DNA of 64,000 bases. Source: DASUPK01 sp963833375 (GTDB lineage: Bacteria; Actinomycetota; Thermoleophilia; Solirubrobacterales; 70-9). Positions within the stretch are counted from its first letter, which is position 1; each line of letters opens with the position of its first letter. The notes under the pieces are model-generated. The model did not search any database. It was given only the letters and a program-made list of their open reading frames with translations, and had not been told where the DNA came from. Below are positions 27,660-36,479 of the stretch, piece after piece. The DNA lies in the NCBI GenBank assembly GCA_963833375.1, contig CAWHXR010000010.1, positions 496,001 to 560,000 on the forward strand, given 5' to 3'. Both the position numbers and the translations under genes were made by a program.

Positions 27660-30554
27660 ATGGAGCTGCTGGCGCCGGACACCCGGCGGATTGCGCCGGA
27701 GGTAAGCGTGCCGTCCAAGGACAGGGCGCCCGACGAGCTCGCCTCGGGCACACCCGAGCCGCTGCGCAGGGAGCTGATTGACCTCCTCGGCGAGGACCGC
27801 GTCCTCACCCGCGTCATCGACCTCGTCCGCTATGCCTCGGACGCCAGCCCCTACAGGCTGCTGCCGAAGGCGATCGTGATGGCGCGCGACGCCGAGGACG
27901 TCGGCAAGGTTCTCGACTTCGGTCGCCGCTCGTCGGTTCCGGTGACCTTCCGCGCCGCGGGCACCAGCCTCAACGGCCAGTCGCAGAGCGACGGCATCCT
28001 GGTGGATGTCCGGCGGCATTGGGGAGGGGTGGAGGTCAGCGACGACGGTGGCCGGGCCAGGGTGAAGCCCGGCACGGTGCTCGGCCATGCCAACCGGGTG
28101 CTCGCGCCACACGGGCGGAAGCTCGGCCCCGACCCCGCCAGCACCGACATCGCCTGTGTCGGCGGGGTCCTCGCCAACAACTCGGGCGGCATGCGCTGCG
28201 GCGTGGTGGCCGACCCGTACAGCACCGTCCGCTCGCTCACCTTCGTGCTGCCGTCGGGGACCGTGATCGACACGGCCGTCCCGGATGCCCCGGAGCGATT
28301 CGCCCAGGCCGAGCCCGAGCTGGCGCGGAGCCTGGCGGAGATCCGCGACGAGATCCGCGCCGACGACGAGCTCAGCGAGCGAATCAAGAGGAAGTTCCTG
28401 ATCAAGAACACCACCGGCTACCGGCTCTGCGCCTTCCTCGACGCCGACGAGCCCGTGGAGATCTTCCGGCGGCTGCTGATCGGATCCGAGGGGACCCTGG
28501 GTTTCATCGCCGAGGCCGTGATGGAGACCGTCCCGCTGCCCTCCAGGACGACGATCTCCTGGCTTCACTTCGACGGCATCGAGTCCGCGACCGATCCGGT
28601 CCCGGCCCTGGTGGGGTCGGGCGCCACGGCGGTGGAGCTGATGGTCGCGCCGGCCCTGATGGTCGCCGCCCAGAACATCGCCGGCGCCCCGCAGGATTGG
28701 CTCGATCTGCCGCCGACCTCCGCGGCCTTGCTGGTGGAGTTCGGCGCGGCATCGGACGGCGAGCTCGACCGGCTCGTCGCCGGCGCCGAGGAGATCCTCC
28801 GAGAGCACGAGATGATCCGGCCACCGGCCTTCACCCGGGATCCGGAGCGGATCGAGGTCTCCTGGACGGTGCGCGAGGGACTACACGGCCTGATCGGCCG
28901 CTTCAGGGCCCCGGGGACCTCGCTGATCATCGAGGACGTCTGCGTGCCGCCCGAGCGGATCGCCGAGTCGGCTCGCGACATCCAGGCCCTGCTCGCCGAG
29001 CACGGCTTCCTACCGGGGGTCGCGGGCCACGCCTCGGCGGGAAATCTCCACTTCATGCTCACCCCTGACTTCGCCAAGCAGGAGGACCTCGAGCGCTACG
29101 AGGCCTTCATGGAGAAGCTCGTCGCGCTGATCCTCGACAAGTACGACGGCTCGCTGAAGGCGGAGCACGGCACCGGCGTGAACATGGCCCCGTACGTCGA
29201 GCGGGAGTGGGGCGCGAAGGCGACGGAGCTGATGTGGCGGGTCAAGTCCCTGGCGGACCCCGACGGAGTGCTCGCCCCGGGGGTGCTGCTCAACCGCGAC
29301 TCGGGCGCGCATCTGCGCAACTTGAAAATGACCCCGGAGATCGAGGAGGTGGCGACCACCTGCGTCGAATGCGGATTCTGCGAGCCGGTCTGCCCCAGCC
29401 GCCATCTGACGACCACCCCGCGCCAGCGGATCGTGATCCGGCGCGAGATGGCCCGGCAGGCGGAGGGCTCGCCGGTCCAGCGGGCCCTGCTCGAGCAGTA
29501 CGAGTACGACGGGATCCAGACCTGCGCCGCCGATGGGAGCTGCCAGATCGCCTGCCCGCTCGGGATCGACTCGGGCAAGCTGATCAAGGGCTTCCGCGCC
29601 ACCGAGCACACCGAGCGCGCCCAGCGGCGCGCCGTCAAGGTCGCAGAGCGCTGGTCATCGGTGGAGCGGGCCGCTCGCGCCGGCCTTCGCGCCGGCCCGC
29701 TGATGCGCGCCGGTGCCAGCGCCGCACGCTCGTTGGTCAGCGACGAACTGATCCCTTCGTGGCCCCGCAACATGCCGCCGCCCGCGCCCGCGAAGCTCCC
29801 TGAGACATCGCGCGAGGGAGCGGCCGCCGTCTACATGCCGGCCTGCGTCAATCGGATCTTCGGCAGGCCCCGCGGGGACGGTGACGGGCTGACGCTGCCC
29901 GAGGCCATGGTTGCGGTGTCGGCGCGTGCGGGCCTGGCGCTCTGGATCCCGGAGGATGCAGGCGGGCATTGCTGCTCGGTGCCCTGGACGTCGAAGGGCT
30001 ACACCGACGGGGCCGCCGCGATGGCCAACCGCACCGTCGAGGCGCTCTGGCGGTGGAGCGGGGAGGGCGAGCTGCCCGTGGTCATCGACGCGAGCTCCTG
30101 CTCCCTCGGGATCGCCCGGGAGGCCTCCGATGCGCTCGGTGAGGAGAACCGCGAGCGCCACGGCAAGCTCGAGATCCTCGACTCGGTCAGCTGGGCGAGG
30201 CGGTTGCTCCCAAACCTCCAGATCGGGGAGCGGCTCCGGTCCGTGGCGGTGCACCCGACCTGCTCCACCCGCCACCTCGGGCTCGAGCGGGAGCTACGGG
30301 AGATCGCCGGGGCGATGGCCGACGAGGTGATGCAGCCGATCCGCTCGACCTGCTGCGGGATGGCCGGCGACCGGGGCATGCTTCACCCGGAGCTGATGGC
30401 GTCGGCGACCTCCGAGGAGGCGGCCGAGCTCGCGGGCAGTTCGCACGACGCGTACCTGTGCAGCAACCGCACCTGCGAGATCGCCCTGCAGCAGGGAACC
30501 GGCGCGGCCTACGAATCGTTCGTGATCCCGCTGGAGCGGATCAGCCGGCCCTGA
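27660..30554 (+). CDS. FAD-linked 2-hydroxyacid (D-lactate-type) dehydrogenase with Fe-S/CCG domain
   Basis: 964 aa. Residues 30-270 are the FAD-binding PCMH domain (RAAGTSLNGQSQSDGILVD; GVLANNSGGMRCG). Residues 290-560 form the FAD-oxidase C-terminal domain with GHASAGNLHFML and KAEHGTGVNMAPYVE. After this come a ferredoxin-like segment CVECGFCEPVCPSR and CAADGSCQIACPLG, and a C-terminal CCG module (HPTCSTRHLG; STCCGMAGDRGM). This is the Dld-II/GlcD-GlcF fused layout. It oxidises a D-2-hydroxyacid and reduces the quinone pool at the membrane. Its substrate may be linked to the preceding decarboxylase. Confidence 0.87.
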   Translation: MELLAPDTRRIAPEVSVPSKDRAPDELASGTPEPLRRELIDLLGEDRVLTRVIDLVRYASDASPYRLLPKAIVMARDAEDVGKVLDFGRRSSVPVTFRAAGTSLNGQSQSDGILVDVRRHWGGVEVSDDGGRARVKPGTVLGHANRVLAPHGRKLGPDPASTDIACVGGVLANNSGGMRCGVVADPYSTVRSLTFVLPSGTVIDTAVPDAPERFAQAEPELARSLAEIRDEIRADDELSERIKRKFLIKNTTGYRLCAFLDADEPVEIFRRLLIGSEGTLGFIAEAVMETVPLPSRTTISWLHFDGIESATDPVPALVGSGATAVELMVAPALMVAAQNIAGAPQDWLDLPPTSAALLVEFGAASDGELDRLVAGAEEILREHEMIRPPAFTRDPERIEVSWTVREGLHGLIGRFRAPGTSLIIEDVCVPPERIAESARDIQALLAEHGFLPGVAGHASAGNLHFMLTPDFAKQEDLERYEAFMEKLVALILDKYDGSLKAEHGTGVNMAPYVEREWGAKATELMWRVKSLADPDGVLAPGVLLNRDSGAHLRNLKMTPEIEEVATTCVECGFCEPVCPSRHLTTTPRQRIVIRREMARQAEGSPVQRALLEQYEYDGIQTCAADGSCQIACPLGIDSGKLIKGFRATEHTERAQRRAVKVAERWSSVERAARAGLRAGPLMRAGASAARSLVSDELIPSWPRNMPPPAPAKLPETSREGAAAVYMPACVNRIFGRPRGDGDGLTLPEAMVAVSARAGLALWIPEDAGGHCCSVPWTSKGYTDGAAAMANRTVEALWRWSGEGELPVVIDASSCSLGIAREASDALGEENRERHGKLEILDSVSWARRLLPNLQIGERLRSVAVHPTCSTRHLGLERELREIAGAMADEVMQPIRSTCCGMAGDRGMLHPELMASATSEEAAELAGSSHDAYLCSNRTCEIALQQGTGAAYESFVIPLERISRP

Positions 30555-30653
30555 GCGCCGAGACCGGCTCGGGCGACGGTCCTGAGGGAGGCGTATCCGG
30601 AGCCGAAGTCGTCGAGGGCACCGCGCCGGGACGCGCTCTAGACTCGCGCCCCC

Positions 30654-31607
30654 TTGCTCGGGAACGGTCGTGCACCGAGACGGAGCTCTCCCTGGCGCCC
30701 GCTGGTGAAGGGCGCTGCCGCAGCGGCGCTGGCCGCGGCATTCGCCGTCCCGCTGCTGCGCAAGAAGAAGCGCATACCGGCGGCGGTGACCACGGCCGCG
30801 CTCGCCGTCGGGCCGCCCGCGCTGGCGGTGATCCGACCGCGCACCCGGCTCCGCGACGCGGGCATGTACGCGCTCCAGATGTGGATGTTCGTTATGGGCC
30901 ACGAGCTCCCCTTCGACGATCCCCAGGCGCTGCGCAGCCGCCTGCGGGTCGGCTATCCGATCCGCGTCGACCGCGTGCTGGGCGCTGGCGAGCTGCCCAA
31001 CGTCAGGCTGCAGAGGGCGCTGGCCGGCCTCGGCAAGCGGAACATCGTGGACCGCTTCCTCTCCTGGGTCCACTGGGCCTGGTTCCTGGAGCCACACGCC
31101 TCCTTGACCTGGATCCTCGCGCGGGACCCGGAGCATTTCGCCCGTTCGGCGAGGCAGATGTCGGCCGTCTACGACCTCGGCTGCCTCCTCTACGCCGCCT
31201 TCCCGACCGCGCCGCCGTGGTGGGCAGCGGAGGAGGGGCACACCGACGCGAAGGTCCGAAGGATCATGGTGGAGGTGGGCGAGGAGGAATGGGGCAGGGC
31301 CTGGCCGGTTCTCTACGACACCCTGGGCGGAAACCCCTGGGCCGCTATGCCGTCCCTTCACTTCGCGACCTCGCTGATGGCCGCGCTGCTGCTCGCGGAG
31401 ATGGGACCTCGTGCCGGCGCCGCCGGCTGGGCCTACGCCGGGACGCTCGGCTTCGCGCTCGTCTACCTCGGCGAGCACTACCTGATCGACCTGCTCGCGG
31501 GCGCGGCGATCGTCGTGGGGGTCCGCAAGGGCGAGCGCTACGCCGAACCGCTGGCCCAGGCGGTGAGTAGGGCATTGCAGCGCCTGGAGCACGCCGCGAA
31601 CGAGTAG
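30654..31607 (+). CDS. Aur1/PAP2-like membrane phosphatase or phosphotransferase
   Basis: 317 aa, TTG start (a GTG 17 codons inside is an alternative). Several membrane helices. The C-terminal half carries the PAP2 catalytic set in its Aur1 form: GNPWAAMPSLHFATS and GEHYLIDLLAGAAI, with the two catalytic His and the Asp. The N-terminal Arg-rich motif (RLRVGYPIRVD) precedes it. Probable role in phospholipid or glycolipid head-group transfer on the outer face. Stop and next start overlap by one base (TAGTG). Confidence 0.75.
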   Translation: MLGNGRAPRRSSPWRPLVKGAAAAALAAAFAVPLLRKKKRIPAAVTTAALAVGPPALAVIRPRTRLRDAGMYALQMWMFVMGHELPFDDPQALRSRLRVGYPIRVDRVLGAGELPNVRLQRALAGLGKRNIVDRFLSWVHWAWFLEPHASLTWILARDPEHFARSARQMSAVYDLGCLLYAAFPTAPPWWAAEEGHTDAKVRRIMVEVGEEEWGRAWPVLYDTLGGNPWAAMPSLHFATSLMAALLLAEMGPRAGAAGWAYAGTLGFALVYLGEHYLIDLLAGAAIVVGVRKGERYAEPLAQAVSRALQRLEHAANE

Positions 31608-32785
31608 TGCTGTTTGCGAACATCCCGGGGGTGAGGGAGGAGCGCCCGCAGAGCGCTTCAGAGCACGATCAGGATGCCCGCGAGGTGGTCGCGGAGGCCG
31701 AGCCGAGCTTCTTCGCGGATCCGAAGCGGATCATCCAGACGACGGTCGCAGTAGTGCTGCTGTTCGTCGCGATCTACGTCCTCGTCCCGCGTCTCTTCGA
31801 TCTGCAGGACGCGATCGGCAAGATCGAGGACGGCGATCCCGTCTGGATTGCGGTCGGGATCGCCTGCTGCGTCGCGATGTTCGCCGCCTACGTCGCCCTC
31901 TTCCGTGGAGTCGTGGGCGAGAAGGTGATCCACCTCGAGTGGGGTGAGAGCTACCAGATCACCATGGCCGGGCTGGCCGCCACCCGGCTCTTCTCGGCCG
32001 GTGGAGCCGGCGGGATCCTGCTGACGTACTGGGCGCTGCGCAAGGCGGGGATGGAGCGCAGGCAGTCGGTCTGCCGCATGGTGGCCTTCCTGGTCGTCCT
32101 CTACTCGGTCTACCTCGCAGCGATCGTGGTCTTCGGCGTCCTGCTCTGGGCGGGCGTGCTCTCGGGGGAGGCGCCTCTGGCGGGGACCCTGATTCCCGCA
32201 GCGCTGGCCGCAGTGGCGATCGTGATCGGCCTGCTGATGGCCCTGCTGCCGGACGACATCGAGCGGCGGATCGAGCGCCACACCTCCGGGCGCTTCGGCA
32301 GGTTCGCCAGGCGCCTCGCCACCGTGCCCGCCACCTTCGCGCAGAGCACACGCACCGCGATCGCCTTCGTCCGACACCCCAGCGCGGGGGCGATGGCATT
32401 CGGCGGGGCGATCGGCTTCTGGGGGGCGAACATCGCGATCCTCTGGGCCAGCTTCCACGCCTTCGACGTCTCCGTGCCGCTCGGGGTCGTGATCCAGGGC
32501 TTCTTCCTCGGGATGGTGGCCAACCTCTTCCCCTTCGCCCCCGGCGGGGTGGGGGCGGTGGACGCCGGCATGATCGGCGCCTTCGTGCTCTTTGGCCTGC
32601 CCAGCGCCGAGGTGTTCGCCGCCGTACTCGCCTATCGCGTGATCGCCTTCTGGTTGCCGATCCCACCGGGGATCGTCGCCTTCTTCCAGCTCCGCAAGAC
32701 CGTCGGCCGCTGGGAGAACGAGGGCCGCGACCGTCCCGAGCGGATCGGCGTGCGGGGGCCGGAGACCGCGGCGGCGGGTTCGTAA
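31607..32785 (+). CDS. LPG-synthase-type integral membrane protein (UPF0104)
   Basis: 392 aa, GTG start. About eight hydrophobic helices; the N-terminus is cytosolic and acidic. The motif around residue 300 (FFLGMVANLFPFAPGGVGAVDAGMIG) is typical of the flippase domain of lysylphosphatidylglycerol synthases and the UPF0104 family. The soluble synthase domain is absent. It probably moves or modifies lipids together with the coupled Aur1/PAP2-like protein. Confidence 0.78.
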   Translation: MLFANIPGVREERPQSASEHDQDAREVVAEAEPSFFADPKRIIQTTVAVVLLFVAIYVLVPRLFDLQDAIGKIEDGDPVWIAVGIACCVAMFAAYVALFRGVVGEKVIHLEWGESYQITMAGLAATRLFSAGGAGGILLTYWALRKAGMERRQSVCRMVAFLVVLYSVYLAAIVVFGVLLWAGVLSGEAPLAGTLIPAALAAVAIVIGLLMALLPDDIERRIERHTSGRFGRFARRLATVPATFAQSTRTAIAFVRHPSAGAMAFGGAIGFWGANIAILWASFHAFDVSVPLGVVIQGFFLGMVANLFPFAPGGVGAVDAGMIGAFVLFGLPSAEVFAAVLAYRVIAFWLPIPPGIVAFFQLRKTVGRWENEGRDRPERIGVRGPETAAAGS

Positions 32786-32802
32786 CGTCGGCGCCCGTGA
32801 CG

Positions 32803-32845
32803 CTACTATAAAAAGTGAAGTAAGGTCGGCCTCACCACCGAGGCC
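32803..32845 (+). promoter_or_regulatory. AT-rich leader and small inverted repeat upstream of trxB
   Basis: 32803-32824 is the most AT-rich stretch in the neighbourhood (CTATAAAAAGTGAAG). It is followed by an inverted repeat GGCCTC-ACCACC-GAGGCC at 32828-32845. Plausibly the promoter and an operator or leader hairpin of trxB; no sigma-factor consensus can be claimed. Confidence 0.3.
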
Positions 32846-32872
32846 CTCGATAGCCTCCCGAGAGGAGGAAGC

Positions 32873-33895
32873 GTGAGCGAAGAGAAGAGCACCGAGAACG
32901 GCAAGGTCGAGAACCTGATCATCCTCGGCGGCGGTCCCGCCGGGTATACGGCGGCGCTCTACGCCGCCCGGGCCGAGCTCGAGCCCCTCGTCATCGAGGG
33001 CTTCCAGTGGGGCGGGCAGCTTCAGAACACCACCGACGTCGAGAACTACCCCGGCTATCCCGAAGGCGTCATGGGGCCGGAGATGATGAGCCAGTTCCGC
33101 GCCCAGGCCGAGCGCTTCGGCACCCGCTTCATCACCGATGACGCCGCCGAAGTGGAACTGACGGACGGGGGCATCCAGACCGTCCGGGTCGGCAAGGACA
33201 CCTACAAGGCCAAGGCCTTGATCCTCTCGATGGGCGCCGAGCCCAAGCGCCTCGGCATCCCGGGGGAGATCGAGCTCGGCGGCCGCGGTGTCTCCACCTG
33301 CGGGGTCTGTGATGGCGCCTTCTTCAAGGGCGAGGACGTCGCCGTGATCGGCGGCGGTGACTCTGCGATGGAGGACTCGATCTTCGTCTCCAAGTTCGCC
33401 AAGACGCTCAAGATCGTCCACCGCCGCGAGGAGTTCCGCGCCTCGAAGATCATGCAGGAGCGCGCCAAGGGCAAGGAGAACATCGAGTTCCTCACGCCGT
33501 ACGTCCCGGTCGAATTCGTCGCCGGCGACGACGGCAAGATCGCCAAGGTCCGTCTCCAGCAAGCGGAGACCGGCGAGGAGAAGGAGCTGGAGGTCGGCGG
33601 GGCCTTCATCGCGATCGGCCACAGGCCGCGTTCGGAGCTGGTCGAGGGGCAGGTCGACCTGAACGAGGAGGGCTACGTGGTGGTCGAGGAACCCTCGACC
33701 CAAACGAAGCTCGGCGGGGTCTTCGCGGTCGGCGACCTCGTCGACCACACCTACCGGCAGGCCGTCACCGCCGCTGGTTCCGGGTGCAAGGGCGCCCTGG
33801 ACGCCGAGTGGTACCTGCGCGATATGCCGCCCGACCCCGAGGAGCACTGGGGCAAGAACACCGGGGCCATCGTCCAGGCCGTCGAGGCCTCCTAG
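32873..33895 (+). CDS. trxB: Thioredoxin reductase
   Basis: 340 aa, GTG start after GAGAGGAGG. FAD site GGGPAGYTAALYAAR, NADPH site VIGGGDSAMEDSIF, and the closing FAD motif GVFAVGDLVDHTYRQ. The redox disulfide sits in STCGVCDGAFF, so the active site is CGVC rather than the usual CATC. Residues 1-12 add a charged extension. It reduces thioredoxin with NADPH in the cytoplasm. No thioredoxin gene is adjacent. Confidence 0.93.
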   Translation: MSEEKSTENGKVENLIILGGGPAGYTAALYAARAELEPLVIEGFQWGGQLQNTTDVENYPGYPEGVMGPEMMSQFRAQAERFGTRFITDDAAEVELTDGGIQTVRVGKDTYKAKALILSMGAEPKRLGIPGEIELGGRGVSTCGVCDGAFFKGEDVAVIGGGDSAMEDSIFVSKFAKTLKIVHRREEFRASKIMQERAKGKENIEFLTPYVPVEFVAGDDGKIAKVRLQQAETGEEKELEVGGAFIAIGHRPRSELVEGQVDLNEEGYVVVEEPSTQTKLGGVFAVGDLVDHTYRQAVTAAGSGCKGALDAEWYLRDMPPDPEEHWGKNTGAIVQAVEAS

Positions 33896-33954
33896 CGACC
33901 GCGAAGCCGCTCCACTGGCGGCCGCTGCGGTCGCGCCGCAGTACAGTTCCCCGG

Positions 33955-35079
33955 ATGGCCGCGATCGAGAGCCCCGAGAAGCTCGGCCTGAAGCCGTTCG
34001 ACGAGTTCACCGAGGCGAACCGGACGTGGCCTCGTGGCGACCGCCCGGCCGCGATCCGCGAGGCCGCCGCGGAGTTCCGCGCCCGCTTCGCGCGCCCGGA
34101 CAACCGTGTCCGGGGCGTCCGTACGGTCGACATCGCCTCCGCCGCCTATCCGGTCAAGTTCGCCTTCGGGGGCGCGGCGCGGGCCGTCAACCCCTACATC
34201 AACATCCTCAACCGCCTGGTCGTCGTCCAGTACGAGGACTTCGACGGGGACCTCCGCACTCTGGTCTACGAGCCGACCGTGACCGAGGGCCCGGCCGAGG
34301 CGCCCTTCTACGAGCAGCTGCTCTCCCGGTACGGCGAGTTTCTCTCGTACAAGGTCTTCGCGACCTTCTACAACGACGTCCCGGAGGCGCTGGCGAAGGC
34401 GGGCGTCCGCCCGGAGGAAGTCGACTTCATCAGCTTCGATCACCTGCACGTCCAGGACGTTCGCTTCGTGCTCGGCTCGACCGAGCCGCCGCCCGGCCAC
34501 TCGGCGCCGCTGGCCCCGCTGTTCCCCAACGCGAAGCTGATCACCCAGCGCAAGGAGTGGGACACCTTCCGGTCCCTGCACCCGATGCAGTGGGCCTGGT
34601 ATGTCGCCGACGGCGTCAAGGGGATCCCGGACGACAACGTCCTTCTGCTCGACGGCGACGTCGAGCTCGGCAAGGGCGTCTCGCTGGTCTGGACCCCGGG
34701 CCACACCGACGGCAACCACACGCTCTGCATCAACACCGAGGACGGTGTTTGGGTCTCCTCCGAGAACGGCGTCGCCGCGGACAATTGGCACCCCCACCTC
34801 TCGAAGATCCCCGGCGTCCGCAAGTTCGCCGAGTTCTTCAACCGCGAGGTCGTGCTCAACTCGAACACGCTCGAGGACTCGATCGATCAGTACGACTCGA
34901 TGCTCAAGGAGAAGGCGCTGGCGGACTCCAACCCGCGGGACCCGCGGTTTGCGAACGTCTTCCCGTCATCCGAGCTGACCAGCTGGCGGCGCCAGTGGCC
35001 GATCGTCCCCACCTTGAGCTACGGCGGGATGAACTACGGGACCGTCGTCTCCGGTGCGAGCGGCAACGGCCGCTCCTAG
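33955..35079 (+). CDS. Metallo-beta-lactamase-fold protein
   Basis: 374 aa from the ATG at 33955. MBL-fold features: an H-x-H segment in SFDHLHVQD near residue 160, WTPGHTDGNHT near residue 245, and a later acidic/His stretch (SSENGVAADNWHPH). The canonical HxHxDH is imperfect (HLHVQD), so metal content and activity are uncertain. The N-terminal 70 residues are a separate region with TWPRGD and FRARFARPD. No neighbour suggests a pathway; P450 follows after 23 bases. Confidence 0.65.
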   Translation: MAAIESPEKLGLKPFDEFTEANRTWPRGDRPAAIREAAAEFRARFARPDNRVRGVRTVDIASAAYPVKFAFGGAARAVNPYINILNRLVVVQYEDFDGDLRTLVYEPTVTEGPAEAPFYEQLLSRYGEFLSYKVFATFYNDVPEALAKAGVRPEEVDFISFDHLHVQDVRFVLGSTEPPPGHSAPLAPLFPNAKLITQRKEWDTFRSLHPMQWAWYVADGVKGIPDDNVLLLDGDVELGKGVSLVWTPGHTDGNHTLCINTEDGVWVSSENGVAADNWHPHLSKIPGVRKFAEFFNREVVLNSNTLEDSIDQYDSMLKEKALADSNPRDPRFANVFPSSELTSWRRQWPIVPTLSYGGMNYGTVVSGASGNGRS

Positions 35080-35102
35080 CCGCAGGCGCCCCGCCTGAGC
35101 TG

Positions 35103-36479
35103 ATGGAGCTGGCAGCCGCCGAGAGTCCCGCCGCCGCGGCCTCTCCGATCGAAGGGCTGCCGCCCGGCCCCGACTGGTCGGTTCTGCGCTCGACCCAGCG
35201 GTGGTGGCGCCGCCCGCTGCAGACGCTCGAGGAGTGCCGGGCGCGCTACGGAGACATGTTCACCTACCGGCTGGCGCACGAGGGCACCTGGGTCTTCGTC
35301 TCCGACCCTGAGGTGATCAAGCAGGTCTTCATAGGCGATCCGCGCCTGCTTCATGCCGGCGAGGCCAACGTCGTCCTGCTCCCCGTCCTGGGTGAGCATT
35401 CAGTCCTCCTTCTGGACGAGCCGGGGCACATGGCCCAGCGCAAGCTGATGCTGCCGGCCTTCCACGGCAAGCGGATGCAGGCCTACGGCGAGGTGATGGC
35501 CGAGGTCGCCGGTGATGAGGTCGATCGCTGGCCCACGGATCGGCCGATTCGAATGCGGCCTCGCATGCAGGCCGTGACCCTCGAGGTGATCCTTCGGGCC
35601 GTCTTCGGCGTGGAGGATGCAGAGCGGTTGACGCCTCTTCGCGACACGCTGCGCCATGCGCTCGGAGTGCTCTCCGATCGCCGCCGGACCGTCTTCCTCT
35701 TGCTGGTCGGGCCGAAGCGGGTCAGGCGGTTCGGGCCGTTCCGGCGGATGCTCGAGGGGGTGGACCGGCTGCTCTTCGAGGAGATCTCGGCCCGCCGAAG
35801 GGCACCTGATCTCGCCGGGCGCAGCGACATCCTCTCGCTGCTGGTCCAGGCCCGCCACGAGGACGGCCGGCCCATGAGCGATCGGGAGCTTCGCGACGAG
35901 CTGATGACGCTGCTGGTCGCCGGCCACGAGACGACGGCGACGGCCCTCTCCTGGGCGATCGAGCTGCTCGCCCGCCGCCCGGCAGAGCTCAATCGGCTGG
36001 AGTCGGAGGTCGCCTCCGGCGGCTCCGAGTACCTAGACGCGGTGATCAAGGAGACGCTGCGGCTGCGCCCGGTGATCGCGCTGGTCCTGCGCAAGCTGGT
36101 CGAGCCCATGGAGATCGGCGGTTACCTGCTTCCCGCCGGTGTGAACGTCGCGCCCTCGATCTACCTCGTCCACAGAAACCCCGACGTCTACCCGGAGCCC
36201 GAGCGCTTCCGGCCCGAGCGCTTCATCGAGCAGCCGCCCGGGACCTACACCTGGATCCCGTTCGGCGGCGGCGTCCGTCGCTGCCTGGGCGCCGCCTTCG
36301 CCGAGTTCGAGATGGCGGTGGTCCTCAGGGAGCTCGTCCGCCGTCGCCGGATCAGCCCGGCGACCAGCGAGCCGGAGCACTCGGTGAGGAGCACGATCAC
36401 CAATGTCCCCAGCAGGGGGGCGGAGGTATTCGCCGTCCCTCAGGAGGCGAAGTCGCGTAAGGCCGGCGCCGGCCGGTAG
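35103..36479 (+). CDS. Cytochrome P450
   Basis: 458 aa. I-helix AGHETTATALSW, ExxR as KETLRLRP, the PERF segment (PEPERFRPERFIE) and the heme-thiolate loop FGGGVRRCLGAAFAEFE. The sequence style resembles CYP110/CYP4-like soluble bacterial P450s that act on fatty acids or terpenes. No dedicated ferredoxin is adjacent. Its 3' end overlaps the convergent 3-hydroxyacyl-CoA dehydrogenase gene by 40 bases, so the two transcripts share antisense ends. Confidence 0.92.
   Translation: MELAAAESPAAAASPIEGLPPGPDWSVLRSTQRWWRRPLQTLEECRARYGDMFTYRLAHEGTWVFVSDPEVIKQVFIGDPRLLHAGEANVVLLPVLGEHSVLLLDEPGHMAQRKLMLPAFHGKRMQAYGEVMAEVAGDEVDRWPTDRPIRMRPRMQAVTLEVILRAVFGVEDAERLTPLRDTLRHALGVLSDRRRTVFLLLVGPKRVRRFGPFRRMLEGVDRLLFEEISARRRAPDLAGRSDILSLLVQARHEDGRPMSDRELRDELMTLLVAGHETTATALSWAIELLARRPAELNRLESEVASGGSEYLDAVIKETLRLRPVIALVLRKLVEPMEIGGYLLPAGVNVAPSIYLVHRNPDVYPEPERFRPERFIEQPPGTYTWIPFGGGVRRCLGAAFAEFEMAVVLRELVRRRRISPATSEPEHSVRSTITNVPSRGAEVFAVPQEAKSRKAGAGR

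Noticed and set aside
25681..27753. 690-aa minus-strand ORF across the decarboxylase
   Set aside because: Antisense shadow: low-complexity Arg/Gly/Asp composition, while the plus strand encodes a complete ThDP enzyme.
32828..32845. Riboswitch upstream of trxB
   Set aside because: Only one short inverted repeat is present; no conserved riboswitch core could be recognised.
31658..33847. 729-aa minus-strand ORF opposite the membrane protein and trxB
   Set aside because: Composition (H/D/E/R-rich, no hydrophobic core) is that of the complement of the two real plus-strand genes.
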